From Labrenzia sp. DG1229 (GTDB taxonomy: Bacteria > Pseudomonadota > Alphaproteobacteria > Rhizobiales > Stappiaceae), in the NCBI RefSeq assembly GCF_000521215.1, contig NZ_KI928922.1, forward strand, positions 75,159 through 139,158: 64,000 bases of DNA, given 5' to 3'. The translations under genes and the position numbers were made by a program. The notes beneath the pieces are model-generated. The model searched no databases. It saw nothing but the letters and a program-made list of their open reading frames with translations, and was not told where the DNA came from. Shown piece after piece: positions 26,651-35,658 of the stretch; within the stretch, counting starts at the first letter, position 1, and every line of letters starts with the position of its first letter.

Positions 26651-27670
26651 ATGGACGCACCGCTTCTCTCGGTCAAAGATGTGAGCATCGCCTACAAGGT
26701 CGGCGCACTCGACATTGTCGCTGTCAGCAACGCCCGATTTGACGTTCCGCAAGGCTCTATCGTGGGACTCGTCGGTGAATCGGGTTGCGGCAAAACCACG
26801 ATGGCACGGGCACTCACCCGTGTAATTGCGGATAATGCCCGGATTGCGGCCGGCCAGATGCAGTTTGCCGGTCAGGACATCGTATCGCTGTCCGAGAAGG
26901 ACATGAATTCACTGCGCTGGCGCGACATTGCATTCATCCCTCAATCGGCGATGAATTCACTCGATCCGGTCTATCGTGTCGAGTACCAGATCGTCGAGGT
27001 GCTGCGGGACCGGGGCGGCATGAGCAAATCCACCGCGAGAAAACGTGCAGTGGAACTCTTTGAAATGGTTGGTATTGATCCTGGACGATTGCGCGATTTT
27101 CCGCATCAGTTTTCAGGCGGTATGCGTCAGCGCGCCGCCATTGCGCTGGCATTGGCACTGGAGCCGAAGCTGGTGGTTGCCGACGAACCGGTGACGGCGC
27201 TGGACGTCATTATCCAGCGCCAGATTCTGGACCAGTTGCGCAGCCTGCAACGCGAACTGGGCCTGTCCGTCATCATGGTGACGCATGACATTTCCGTGGT
27301 GGCATATATCTGCGACCGTACAGTTGTGATGTATGCGGGAAAGGTGGTCGAGGATTGCGACACCGCAACCCTTCTGAACGAACCGCTCCATCCCTATGCA
27401 ATGGGGCTGAAAAACGCGTTTCCCGATCTCCATTCGGCAGGAACCGGGATACTGACACCGATCGCCGGCAGTCCGCCGGATCTTGCAAATCCGCCGCATG
27501 GATGCCGTTTCGCGGCACGATGTCCCTTTGCCACCGATCAGTGCCGTGTCGAGGAACCGGCGTTGACTGAAGATGCTCCCGGTCACTTCGTTGCCTGTCA
27601 TCGTGCTGCCGAAGCAGTGGCTTTGCGTGAGGAAGCCAAGCAGCCAGGGACGTGGGGGACGGCGGCATGA
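26651..27670 (+). CDS. ABC transporter ATP-binding protein, DppD/OppD type
   Basis: Cytoplasmic ATPase, 339 residues. Walker A GESGCGKTT lies near 44, Q-loop IPQSAMNSLDP near 101, signature FSGGMRQR near 155, Walker B VVADEPVTALD near 175 and MVTHD near 207. The C-terminal oligo_HPY extension has the cysteine cluster CRFAARCPFATDQC typical of these ATPases. The ATG at 26651 directly follows the permease stop; an upstream in-frame start lies inside the permease and is rejected. Confidence 0.95.
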   Translation: MDAPLLSVKDVSIAYKVGALDIVAVSNARFDVPQGSIVGLVGESGCGKTTMARALTRVIADNARIAAGQMQFAGQDIVSLSEKDMNSLRWRDIAFIPQSAMNSLDPVYRVEYQIVEVLRDRGGMSKSTARKRAVELFEMVGIDPGRLRDFPHQFSGGMRQRAAIALALALEPKLVVADEPVTALDVIIQRQILDQLRSLQRELGLSVIMVTHDISVVAYICDRTVVMYAGKVVEDCDTATLLNEPLHPYAMGLKNAFPDLHSAGTGILTPIAGSPPDLANPPHGCRFAARCPFATDQCRVEEPALTEDAPGHFVACHRAAEAVALREEAKQPGTWGTAA

Positions 27671-28644
27671 GTGACCCCATTATCGAGCTGCAAGACACAA
27701 AGCTGCACTACAAAATAGGGAATGCCGTTTCTGCGATGATGGGCCTCTCGACAACCGTCAAGGCGGTTGATGGCGTCAGCTTCTCGCTTCACAAGGGAGA
27801 AAGCGTCGGACTTTTGGGGGAGTCCGGCTGCGGCAAGACGTCAATGGGTCGCATCCTCGTCCGGCTTGAAGAAATTACCGGCGGTTCCGCCCGGTTTGAA
27901 GGAGACGAGATCGGGGATCTCAAAGGTACGGATCTGCAACGCTTCCGAAGCCGGTCCCAAATGATTTTTCAAAACCCGTTCGACGCGGTCAACCCGCGCT
28001 ATTCCATTCGCAAGACATTGGAAGAACCACTTGCGAATGCAAAAATTTCAAGAAGCACCTGGCATCAGCGGGTCATCGACGCACTTGACCTGGTCGGGCT
28101 CGGTGATCCCGAACAGTTTCTCGAGCGATATCCGCACCAGCTTTCCGGCGGACAGCTTCAGCGGGTCGTCATGGCCCGGGCGCTCATACTGGAACCTGAC
28201 TTTGTGGTGGCCGACGAACCGGTTTCAATGCTGGACGTCTCGGTGCGGGCCGGCGTTCTGAACGTTTTTCGGGATGTGCGTGATCGCCTGGGATTGACGG
28301 CCATCTATATCAGTCATGATCTGGCCCTGGTGCGCTACGTCTGTGAACGCACGATCGTGATGTATCTGGGCAAGATCATGGAAGACGGTCCGACCGAGGA
28401 TATCGTCCATGACCCGCTGCATCCCTATTCGCAGGCACTGGTCGCTGCGGTGCCGACACCACATGTCGACCAAAGCCACGATCCGCTGCCAATCGGCGGG
28501 AGCGCACCCGACCCCCGCAATCCACCCTCCGGCTGCGTCTTTCGTGATCGCTGCCCCATGGCGCAATTGCGGTGCGCCGATGAAGTCCCCCAGCCACGCC
28601 GGATCGGTACCCGGCTGGTTGCCTGTCATTTTGTGAGTGTCTGA
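27667..28644 (+). CDS. ABC transporter ATP-binding protein, DppF/OppF type
   Basis: Second ATPase, 325 residues. Walker A GESGCGKTS lies near 55, IFQNPFDAVNPR near 102, LSGGQLQR near 156 and VADEPVSMLD near 180. The C-terminal oligo_HPY region has CVFRDRCPMAQLRC. It overlaps the DppD-like stop by ATGA. It is the last transport gene before the enzymes of the same operon. Confidence 0.95.
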   Translation: MSDPIIELQDTKLHYKIGNAVSAMMGLSTTVKAVDGVSFSLHKGESVGLLGESGCGKTSMGRILVRLEEITGGSARFEGDEIGDLKGTDLQRFRSRSQMIFQNPFDAVNPRYSIRKTLEEPLANAKISRSTWHQRVIDALDLVGLGDPEQFLERYPHQLSGGQLQRVVMARALILEPDFVVADEPVSMLDVSVRAGVLNVFRDVRDRLGLTAIYISHDLALVRYVCERTIVMYLGKIMEDGPTEDIVHDPLHPYSQALVAAVPTPHVDQSHDPLPIGGSAPDPRNPPSGCVFRDRCPMAQLRCADEVPQPRRIGTRLVACHFVSV

Positions 28645-29666
28645 TGCTGGCTGCCTTTTACACCCGCACCGGTCCAGCCACCGAGGTGCTTCAAATCGCT
28701 GACCGGGCGAGAGCTGAGCCCGGCGAAGGCGAGGTGCTGGTCCAGGTAATGACATCCGGCGTCAACCCCGCAGACGTCAAGCGCAGAGCAGGCTGGAACG
28801 GTGCCAGGATGGCGCATCCGCTGATCATCCCGCATTGCGATGGGGCAGGCATCATCCGGTCGGTCGGAAAGGATGTCTCCGGCGACAGGATCGGCGAGCG
28901 GGTCTGGATGTGGAATGCACAAGGCGGGTATGGCGAAGCCGGACGGGCCTTTGGAACAGCAGCCGAATTCATCAATCTTCCTTCCGCCCAGGCCGTCAGT
29001 CTTCCGGACGCGCTCGATTTTCAGGAAGGTGCCTGTCTAGGCGTTCCCGCGCTGACAGCCTGGCTCGCGATACTGGGTGATGGCTGTGTCGAGGACAAGA
29101 CGATCCTGATCCAGGGCGGCTCAGGAGCGGTAGGTCAGATCTGCGTGCAGATCGGGCTGGCCCACGGGGCGCGGGTCTTGTGTACTGTGGGCACGGCGGC
29201 AGGGGCGGAAGCGGTTGCTTCGTTCGGTGATGTCACGATATTCAATCGCCACCGACAGGACATTGCAGCAGAAATCGCCCGTTTGACACAGGGCAAGGGC
29301 ATCGACCGTATCGTGGAGGTCGATCTCGCCGCCAATCTTGGGACCGACATTGCCTGTCTTGCACCGCACGGAACGATTGCCAGTTTTTCCTGCAGTTCAA
29401 ATCCGGCACCCGTCCTGCCTTATTACGCTCTCGCCGATCTTGGTGCGCAGATCCGTTTCATTCAGGGGTTTCGGCTGACGGCTGATCAGCGAACCGAAGC
29501 CGAAACCGGGATCAACGAGATGATCCGGTCCGCAACACTGCGCCCACGGATCGGGGCAACCTATCCGCTATCCGAAATTGCCGCCGCACACGCTCGCGTG
29601 GAGGCCGGTGCGCTGGGGCAAACCGTGCTCACACTTCCCGCTCTGAACGGAGTTGACCATGAATAA
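28644..29666 (+). CDS. zinc-free quinone-oxidoreductase-like (MDR) dehydrogenase
   Basis: NAD(P)H-dependent medium-chain reductase of the quinone oxidoreductase/zeta-crystallin type, 340 residues. It has a GroES-like N-terminal half (GVNPADVKRRAG, CDGAGIIRSVG) and a Rossmann half with GGSGAVGQICVQIG near 155. The zinc-binding cysteines of alcohol dehydrogenases are absent. It starts in TGATG overlap with the ATPase and ends overlapping the hydantoinase B start, so is cotranscribed. The role in the pathway is unknown; it could reduce an enone intermediate. Confidence 0.88.
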   Translation: MLAAFYTRTGPATEVLQIADRARAEPGEGEVLVQVMTSGVNPADVKRRAGWNGARMAHPLIIPHCDGAGIIRSVGKDVSGDRIGERVWMWNAQGGYGEAGRAFGTAAEFINLPSAQAVSLPDALDFQEGACLGVPALTAWLAILGDGCVEDKTILIQGGSGAVGQICVQIGLAHGARVLCTVGTAAGAEAVASFGDVTIFNRHRQDIAAEIARLTQGKGIDRIVEVDLAANLGTDIACLAPHGTIASFSCSSNPAPVLPYYALADLGAQIRFIQGFRLTADQRTEAETGINEMIRSATLRPRIGATYPLSEIAAAHARVEAGALGQTVLTLPALNGVDHE

Positions 29667-31470
29667 ACAATCGCGCCTGATCGAACAGCCGCTCTGCGAT
29701 CCTGTCTCACTCGAGATCATTCGCGGCGCGATCGCTGCGGCTCAATCCGAGATGGAGGCGCTGATAGAGCGCACGGCCATTTCTGCCTTTATCCGCGAGA
29801 AAAAGGACTTTTACACGGCGCTTTTTGACGGAAACGGCACGATGGCCGTGGGGTCGATGGTTCCGATCTTTGGTGACATGACCCGGCCTGTGCTCGAGAA
29901 GTTTCCGATGGAAACGATGCAGGAGGGCGATGTCTACTGGTACAATGATTGTTATGGCTCCTACGGCGCCATATCCCATTCCAATGATCAGGTTCTGCTC
30001 GCACCTGTTTTTCGCAACGGTCAGGTCTGCGCCTTCGTCATGAGCTGGGCTCACTTCGCAGATATCGGCGGACTGCGTCCTGGCTCCATCAGCCCCGATG
30101 CGACAGATATCTTCCAGGAAGGCATCATGATCCCGGTTACCAAGATGATCGACGCCGGGAAGGTCAATCAGGCCGCACTCGACATCTTTCATCGCAATTC
30201 CAGGTATCCGGATCAGAGCATCGGCGACATGCGTGCCCTGATGGCATCCGTCGAGCTGGGCGTGCGCAGGGTCGGGGAAATCCTGGACCGGTTCGGGCCT
30301 GCGGTTATGGCAGATGCTCTTGCGCAGCTTTTGCAGCGCACGCGGAAGCTGGTGCGCAGCAAACTGGCTGAAACCTTTGACTACGGAACACATAGTTTTA
30401 CCGATGCAATCGATACTGACGGACACGGGAACGGTCCGTTTCATATGCGTTTTTCGCTCACCCGCACCAAGGGCGCTGACGGTGAGGACGTCTATTCCTT
30501 CGATGCTCGCGACAGCGATGACCAGGCGCCAGGACCGATCAATTACCTTATGAATGAAGGTGTCCCGGGGATGGCGCTCGGATTGTTTTACCTGGGAGGA
30601 GATCCGAGCCAGGTGTGCAATGCCGGAGGTCCAAATGCTCTGGATGAAGTTCTCTTTCGAAAGGGCAGTTTCCTGCAGCCGGAATATCCGGCGCCGCTTG
30701 GATTGCGCGGGTTGACCGCAATGCGCATGATCTCGGCAATGTGCGGACTTCTCAACGCAGGAGGAGGTGAGGCGCCAGCGGCGAACTCCGCCTATGTCGT
30801 CAACATCATGCGAGGCACATATCGGACTGACGACGGCCGGCTCAAACCCTATTTGCTGGCAGACGGAATTGGCGTCGGTTATGGCGCGCGTTCTACGGCT
30901 GACGGAATCGATGCGGTCTATTTCGTCGCTCAGGAAAACTATCCGGTTGAATTTCTTGAAGCCGGTTATCCCGTCACCATGAGAGCATATGGAATTGCAC
31001 CCGATTCAGGCGGTCCTGGCCGGTATCGCGGCGGGTGTGGAATCGTTCGCGTGTACGAAATCCTTGCCGAAGAAACAATGGTCGCAATCCGCATCGACAG
31101 CGTCAAGAACCCACCCTGGGGAATCCATGGCGGAAAATCGGGCCGTCACGGTGTTGCAATCGTCAATCCCGGCACCGATGCGGAAGTCCGCCTCGATCCG
31201 CTGTCCGACCGTAACATGCTGAAAAAGGGTGACATATTGCGAATTGAGACCGGCGGGGGAGGTGGACACGGACATCCCTACGATCGCCCGCCTGAGAAGG
31301 TTTTGAGCGATGTCCTGGGCGGGTTCGTCGAGGCGGAAACCGCATTGAGCGAGTACGGCGTGGTGATTGAGGATGGCAGGCTCAACCATGATGCGACCCT
31401 GTCGATGCGCAGCAACCGTCCGAAAACTCTCCGCTTTCACCGTCAGGAGTATGTCGATGCCTTCGTCTGA
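29659..31470 (+). CDS. hyuB: hydantoinase B / 5-oxoprolinase-type subunit
   Basis: Subunit of an ATP-dependent hydantoinase or 5-oxoprolinase-like enzyme, 603 residues. Landmarks are DPVSLEIIRGAIAAAQSEME at the N-terminus, the SHSNDQVLLAPVF metal-site region near residue 112, and the glycine-rich PGGGGHGHP-type segment (TGGGGGHGHPYDRPP, near 540) found in all family members. The ATG at 29659 is preferred to a TTG two codons earlier. It partners with HyuA just downstream and sits in an operon with a peptide-type importer and an M20 amidohydrolase, consistent with ATP-driven opening of a cyclic amide such as a hydantoin, oxoproline or caprolactam-like ring. Confidence 0.9.
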   Translation: MNKQSRLIEQPLCDPVSLEIIRGAIAAAQSEMEALIERTAISAFIREKKDFYTALFDGNGTMAVGSMVPIFGDMTRPVLEKFPMETMQEGDVYWYNDCYGSYGAISHSNDQVLLAPVFRNGQVCAFVMSWAHFADIGGLRPGSISPDATDIFQEGIMIPVTKMIDAGKVNQAALDIFHRNSRYPDQSIGDMRALMASVELGVRRVGEILDRFGPAVMADALAQLLQRTRKLVRSKLAETFDYGTHSFTDAIDTDGHGNGPFHMRFSLTRTKGADGEDVYSFDARDSDDQAPGPINYLMNEGVPGMALGLFYLGGDPSQVCNAGGPNALDEVLFRKGSFLQPEYPAPLGLRGLTAMRMISAMCGLLNAGGGEAPAANSAYVVNIMRGTYRTDDGRLKPYLLADGIGVGYGARSTADGIDAVYFVAQENYPVEFLEAGYPVTMRAYGIAPDSGGPGRYRGGCGIVRVYEILAEETMVAIRIDSVKNPPWGIHGGKSGRHGVAIVNPGTDAEVRLDPLSDRNMLKKGDILRIETGGGGGHGHPYDRPPEKVLSDVLGGFVEAETALSEYGVVIEDGRLNHDATLSMRSNRPKTLRFHRQEYVDAFV

Positions 31471-33502
31471 TACCAGTCCGGGTTCCTCTTACGCCGTTGC
31501 AGTCGATATCGGTGGTACCTTTACAGACATCTCGCTGCTGGACCGTAACTCCGGCGCCATGTGGCGAGCCAAGACCCCTTCGATACCGTCCGATCCTTCC
31601 CAAGCCTTCATGACCGGTGTCGAGGCCGTAATGGCAGACGCAGGCATTACGGCGAAAGACCTGTCGCGGGTTCTTCACGGCACCACAGTTGCCACCAACA
31701 TGATCCTGGAAGACAAGGGTGCACGGACCGCATTGGTTACAACGCGGGGGTTTCGGCATGTGCTCGAAATCGGGCGCCAGGATATTCCGCGACACGCTAA
31801 TCTCTTCACATGGGTCAAGCCGGCGCGTCCTGTTCCTGCCGACAGAATTCACGAAGTCGTGGAACGTATCGGTACAGGCGGAAGGGTTCTTGAGACACTG
31901 GATGAAACCAGCGTCCGGCAGGTTGCGGAGACGCTCAAGGACCAGAATGTTGAATCGGTCGCGGTTTGCCTTCTGCATGCCTATGCAAACCCCGCGCATG
32001 AAATCCGCGTGGTCGAAATCCTGCGTGAGGCATTGCCGGACCTTGCAATCACCTGCTCCACAGACGTGCTGCCTGTTGTTCGCGAATTCGAGAGGTCACT
32101 GGCGACGGTATTGAACGCAAATGTCATGCCCGGTGTTTCGAACTACATTTCTCGTTTGCAGGAACGCCTTGATGAAGCGCAGGCTGCGTCGCCGCTGTTG
32201 CTGATGCAGTCAAACGGCGGTGTTGCGGGGACGGAAGCGATCCGTGTCGCGCCGGCGTTGACTGCCCTGTCGGGCCCCGCTGCGGGTGTTGTCGGTGCAG
32301 TGAATGCAGCCGCTGCCTGTGGCATACGTGATATCATAACGGTCGATATCGGTGGGACATCTGCCGATATCTGTCTCATTCGGAATGGCAGCATCGCTCT
32401 GACCCAGCATGGCAAGGTGGGGGCATGGCCGCTTTCACTTCCGATGGTAGACATGGTGACGATCGGTGCCGGGGGCGGGTCCATCGCTGCGGTCAACAAT
32501 GACACGCTCGCAGTCGGACCTCATTCCGCAGGCGCGCGTCCGGGGCCTGCTGCCTATGGTCACGGTGGCGGGGAAGCGACGGTAACGGATGCTCATGTAA
32601 CACTCGGCAACCTGCCTCACGCCTTGTTGGGCGGCTCCATGTCTCTCGATGTCGATGCTGCGAAACGGGTGGTCAGCGACAATGTCGCCAAACCGCTGGG
32701 CCTATCTGATGAGGACGCTGCACAAGGTATCCTCGCCATCATGAACAACAACATGATCGGGGCTGTCCGAACCATATCGGTCGAACGCGGCCACGATCCG
32801 CGCGATTTTACCCTGGTGCCCTTCGGTGGTGCCGGCCCGCTTCATGGCTGCGCTCTGGCAGAGCTGTTGGGCATATCGCAAGTCCTGGTTCCTCCTGCGC
32901 CGGGTCTGCTTTGCGCTGCCGGTTTGCTGGCAGCGGACGTGAAAGCCGAATTTACCCGTGCCCTGCCGACAGCCGGTGCCGTCGATCAGGATGTAGGCGA
33001 AGCCATCGTGAACAGTCTCAGAAAAAAGGCAGAAGACTGGCTGGATGCGGAAGGGGTTCCCGTCTCTCAGCGTGAACTCAAGGCCCTCGCGCTTTTGCGC
33101 TTCCATGGACAAGGTGGCGAGATCGCCGTCGAGTGGGGACGAACAGCGCAAGAGACGGAAAACAATTTCCGCGGCGCGCACAAGTCGCTTTATGGTTTCG
33201 TGCTTGATGCACAAATCGAGTTGGTGACAATCCGGGTCGAAGCCGTCGGCGCAACCGAACCGATCAAGGTACCTGTCCTTGATCCATCAGCACGACCTGA
33301 CCCCCTCCAGTCCCAAATTGTTCATTGGCCCGGGGGAAAGCAGGAAACACCGATCTACGACCGTGCTTCCCTGGGTGCCGGGAACGGGATTGCCGGCCCG
33401 GCCATTCTCATTCAATTGGATACGACCAGCATCATTCCACCGGGGTGGTTGGCCCGTGTTCATGGTTCGGGAGCACTCGTTCTGAAAAGGGAAGCCGGAT
33501 GA
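31457..33502 (+). CDS. hyuA: hydantoinase A / 5-oxoprolinase-type ATP-binding subunit
   Basis: ATP-binding partner of HyuB, 681 residues with the actin-like fold. VDIGGTFTDISLLD (phosphate 1 loop) is near residue 15, HGTTVATNMILE near 72, DIGGTSADICLI near 297, GAGGGSIAAV near 338, and FGGAGPLHGCALAELL near 455. The ATG at 31457 has AGGAG seven bases upstream; it overlaps the end of hyuB. The reaction class (hydantoin, oxoproline, or N-methylhydantoin) cannot be resolved by sequence alone, because these subfamilies share all motifs. Confidence 0.92.
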   Translation: MPSSDTSPGSSYAVAVDIGGTFTDISLLDRNSGAMWRAKTPSIPSDPSQAFMTGVEAVMADAGITAKDLSRVLHGTTVATNMILEDKGARTALVTTRGFRHVLEIGRQDIPRHANLFTWVKPARPVPADRIHEVVERIGTGGRVLETLDETSVRQVAETLKDQNVESVAVCLLHAYANPAHEIRVVEILREALPDLAITCSTDVLPVVREFERSLATVLNANVMPGVSNYISRLQERLDEAQAASPLLLMQSNGGVAGTEAIRVAPALTALSGPAAGVVGAVNAAAACGIRDIITVDIGGTSADICLIRNGSIALTQHGKVGAWPLSLPMVDMVTIGAGGGSIAAVNNDTLAVGPHSAGARPGPAAYGHGGGEATVTDAHVTLGNLPHALLGGSMSLDVDAAKRVVSDNVAKPLGLSDEDAAQGILAIMNNNMIGAVRTISVERGHDPRDFTLVPFGGAGPLHGCALAELLGISQVLVPPAPGLLCAAGLLAADVKAEFTRALPTAGAVDQDVGEAIVNSLRKKAEDWLDAEGVPVSQRELKALALLRFHGQGGEIAVEWGRTAQETENNFRGAHKSLYGFVLDAQIELVTIRVEAVGATEPIKVPVLDPSARPDPLQSQIVHWPGGKQETPIYDRASLGAGNGIAGPAILIQLDTTSIIPPGWLARVHGSGALVLKREAG

Positions 33503-34854
33503 CCGACAGTCTTTTCGCCCATATTGATGCAAACGCGGACGAATTTGTTGCGCGTGTCATGGACTACGTGCGTCATCCGTCCATCTCGGCGCATGATATC
33601 GGCATTCGCAAAGTCGCCGAGATGCTTGTCAGTCACCTCGACGGATTGGGGTTTGATGCCGGTCTCGTCGAAACGCCGGGGCATCCATTCGTCTTGGGGC
33701 ATCTCACTGTCGACCCGTCCAAACCGACCGTTCTGCTTTATGGTCACTACGACGTTCAACCTCCCGATCCGCTTGATGCCTGGATAAGCCCTCCCTTTGA
33801 ACCCACCCTGCGAGATGGTCGAATCTGGGCGCGGGGGATCGGTGACAACAAGGGGCAGCACTTCGCTCAATTGCTCGCAATCGAAACGCACCTCAAGGTA
33901 AATGGCAGTTTGCCCTGCAATGTCATCTTCCTGCTGGAAGGTGAAGAAGAAATAGGCTCACCGCAGATCGCTGAATTCGTCCGGCAAAACGCTGAACGGC
34001 TGCAAGCGGATCTTGTCGTTACCTCGGATGGTCCGCTTCACGAAAGCGGTCAGCCAGTGATTACCTTTGGCGTACGCGGTGTGGCGTCATTCGACCTTTT
34101 GGCCAAAGGGGCTTCGAGAGATGTTCATTCCGGGAACTTCGGCGGTGTCGTTCCCAATCCTATCTGGACGCTCGTACATCTGCTCGCAACCATGAAGGAT
34201 CCGGATGGATACATCACCGTTGAGGGCATAACGGAACCGGTCATTCCGGCGAGCAACTCGGAACGGGAAGTCATTTCCAGACTTCCCGACGATGAAGCAG
34301 CGGTGAAAGCGGATCTTGAGCTGACCGAGCTTGACGGACCCAAGGAGCGGCCATACTGGGACAGACTGATGTTCCACCCGACATTGACCATCAACGGGCT
34401 TCATGGCGGTTACGGCGGGCCGGGCAGCAAGACGGTTCTGCCGAACGAGGCTATCGCCAAGTGCGACATTCGACTGGTTGAACCACTTACACCTGACTAT
34501 GTGTTCGAACGGGTTGAAGCTCATGTGGCGCGTTTTGCGCCCGAGGTCGAGGTCCTCCGGCACAATGGAATGTTGCCGTCAAAGACCCCGCTGACCAGTC
34601 GTTTCGCCTTGCCTCTGATCGAAGCCGTCAAATCTGCCCGCGGAGTCGAACCACTCGTCTATCCGACTGTGGGTGGCTCGTTGCCTGATTATGTGTTCAC
34701 CAAAATACTGGACAAGCCGGCGTTTGTCATTCCGTATGCCAATGCTGATGAAGCCAATCATGCACCCAATGAAAACCTGGAAGTCGAGCGATTTATCGAT
34801 GGTATCAAAACCGGTGCGGCCGTTTTGGTTGAATTGGGCCGGCTTAACAAATAG
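33499..34854 (+). CDS. M20-family metallopeptidase / amidohydrolase
   Basis: Cytoplasmic zinc dipeptidase or carbamoylase-type enzyme, 451 residues. Metal and catalytic motifs are YGHYDVQPPD (H near 80, D near 82), GIGDNKGQH (D near 114) and LEGEEEIGS (catalytic E and ligand E near 147-148). A later HAPNE supplies the C-terminal His. A lid domain lies between about 190 and 330. It starts in ATGA overlap with hyuA, so it likely acts on the ring-opened product of the hydantoinase, for example an N-carbamoyl or gamma-glutamyl-like amide. It is the last gene of the operon; a hairpin follows. Confidence 0.92.
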   Translation: MTDSLFAHIDANADEFVARVMDYVRHPSISAHDIGIRKVAEMLVSHLDGLGFDAGLVETPGHPFVLGHLTVDPSKPTVLLYGHYDVQPPDPLDAWISPPFEPTLRDGRIWARGIGDNKGQHFAQLLAIETHLKVNGSLPCNVIFLLEGEEEIGSPQIAEFVRQNAERLQADLVVTSDGPLHESGQPVITFGVRGVASFDLLAKGASRDVHSGNFGGVVPNPIWTLVHLLATMKDPDGYITVEGITEPVIPASNSEREVISRLPDDEAAVKADLELTELDGPKERPYWDRLMFHPTLTINGLHGGYGGPGSKTVLPNEAIAKCDIRLVEPLTPDYVFERVEAHVARFAPEVEVLRHNGMLPSKTPLTSRFALPLIEAVKSARGVEPLVYPTVGGSLPDYVFTKILDKPAFVIPYANADEANHAPNENLEVERFIDGIKTGAAVLVELGRLNK

Positions 34855-34912
34855 GTCCAGACGGCGATCCAGAGTGTCACCCCACCGCGTCCACAATCGC
34901 GGCTCGGGCCGG

Positions 34913-34936
34913 AAACCCTTGTTTCATTCAGGGTTT
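34913..34936 (+). terminator. candidate terminator after the hydantoinase/M20 operon
   Basis: AAACCCT and AGGGTTT pair over 7 bp around a 10-nt loop, 59 bp after the M20 stop. The arm ends in three T but no long U-run follows. Confidence 0.4.
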
Positions 34937-35658
34937 GCCACCCGGACGTGGCTTGTGTCTTCGGAGCCGGTGACAAGCCGCTGTCTGCGCTTCCAACCAA
35001 ACGGGTTTATGCCCGGCTGAAAATTCTGCTGAGCGAACGGGCTCGGAAAGATGCCAGCCAGTCCGAGCGTCTCGGCAATGCCTGGGAGTAGAGCGGCAAG
35101 GTTTACGCATATCTGAAGCATTATGACGATCAGCGTGAGGCGTGCTGTCTGAACCACGTTGCGTGACTGGAATGGCTCTCGCGAATCCAATTTGAAATCC
35201 GGTCAAACAAAGATCATGCCGTGATCTTCCCCCTCCATGAACCGGCCCCGCAGCATGTTCAAGAAAACGGAGGACCTTGAATGCCCACGAAGCGTCGCGA
35301 GCCAGCATCAATTGTCTCGAAGTTGCTGCTGGTTGGGGCCTTGTCAGCGAGGGAATGCCGCGGATCGATGCCATGCGGCAAGTTCACATCTTAACTGAGT
35401 GCCCAATACAGTCTGCTGAAACTGCGATGTCGCTATCTTGTATGTAAAACACATATGCTTTTCCATAGCTTGTTCATTCGAATTTCTTGTGTTTTGGTTG
35501 GCATTAAACTGAAGCGCGAATAATTACATGATTGTACAAATTTATACTTCTGTCGAAATCAATTTACATTGAGTAAGCATGAAAATAGTCCAATCCGAAG
35601 TTGCCATTCGCGAAGTATTGCAAATTTTCCAGACAATTCATCGAGAGAGGGCGCGCCC
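34937..35658. other. long intergenic region, AT-rich in its right half
   Basis: No gene is firmly supported. A plus-strand segment (about 34950-35090) reads LPTKRVYARLKILLSERAR before a stop and may be a worn gene remnant. A 37-codon frame with a GGAGG site lies at 35281-35394. From about 35400 to 35600 the sequence turns markedly AT-rich, unlike its surroundings, immediately before the peptidoglycan-binding-like gene. This suggests an insertion boundary. Confidence 0.45.
35281..35394 (+). CDS. possible small ORF, function unknown
   Basis: Starts ATG with GGAGG about 9 bases upstream and encodes 37 residues beginning MPTKRREPASIVSK, basic at the start and moderately hydrophobic after that. 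There is no recognisable family. It could be chance. Confidence 0.18.
   Translation: MPTKRREPASIVSKLLLVGALSARECRGSMPCGKFTS

Noticed and set aside
34924..35374. Two overlapping minus-strand frames of 88 and 148 codons in the long intergenic region
   Set aside because: No ribosome site, no recognisable product and overlapping frames on both strands; treated as noise or remnants.
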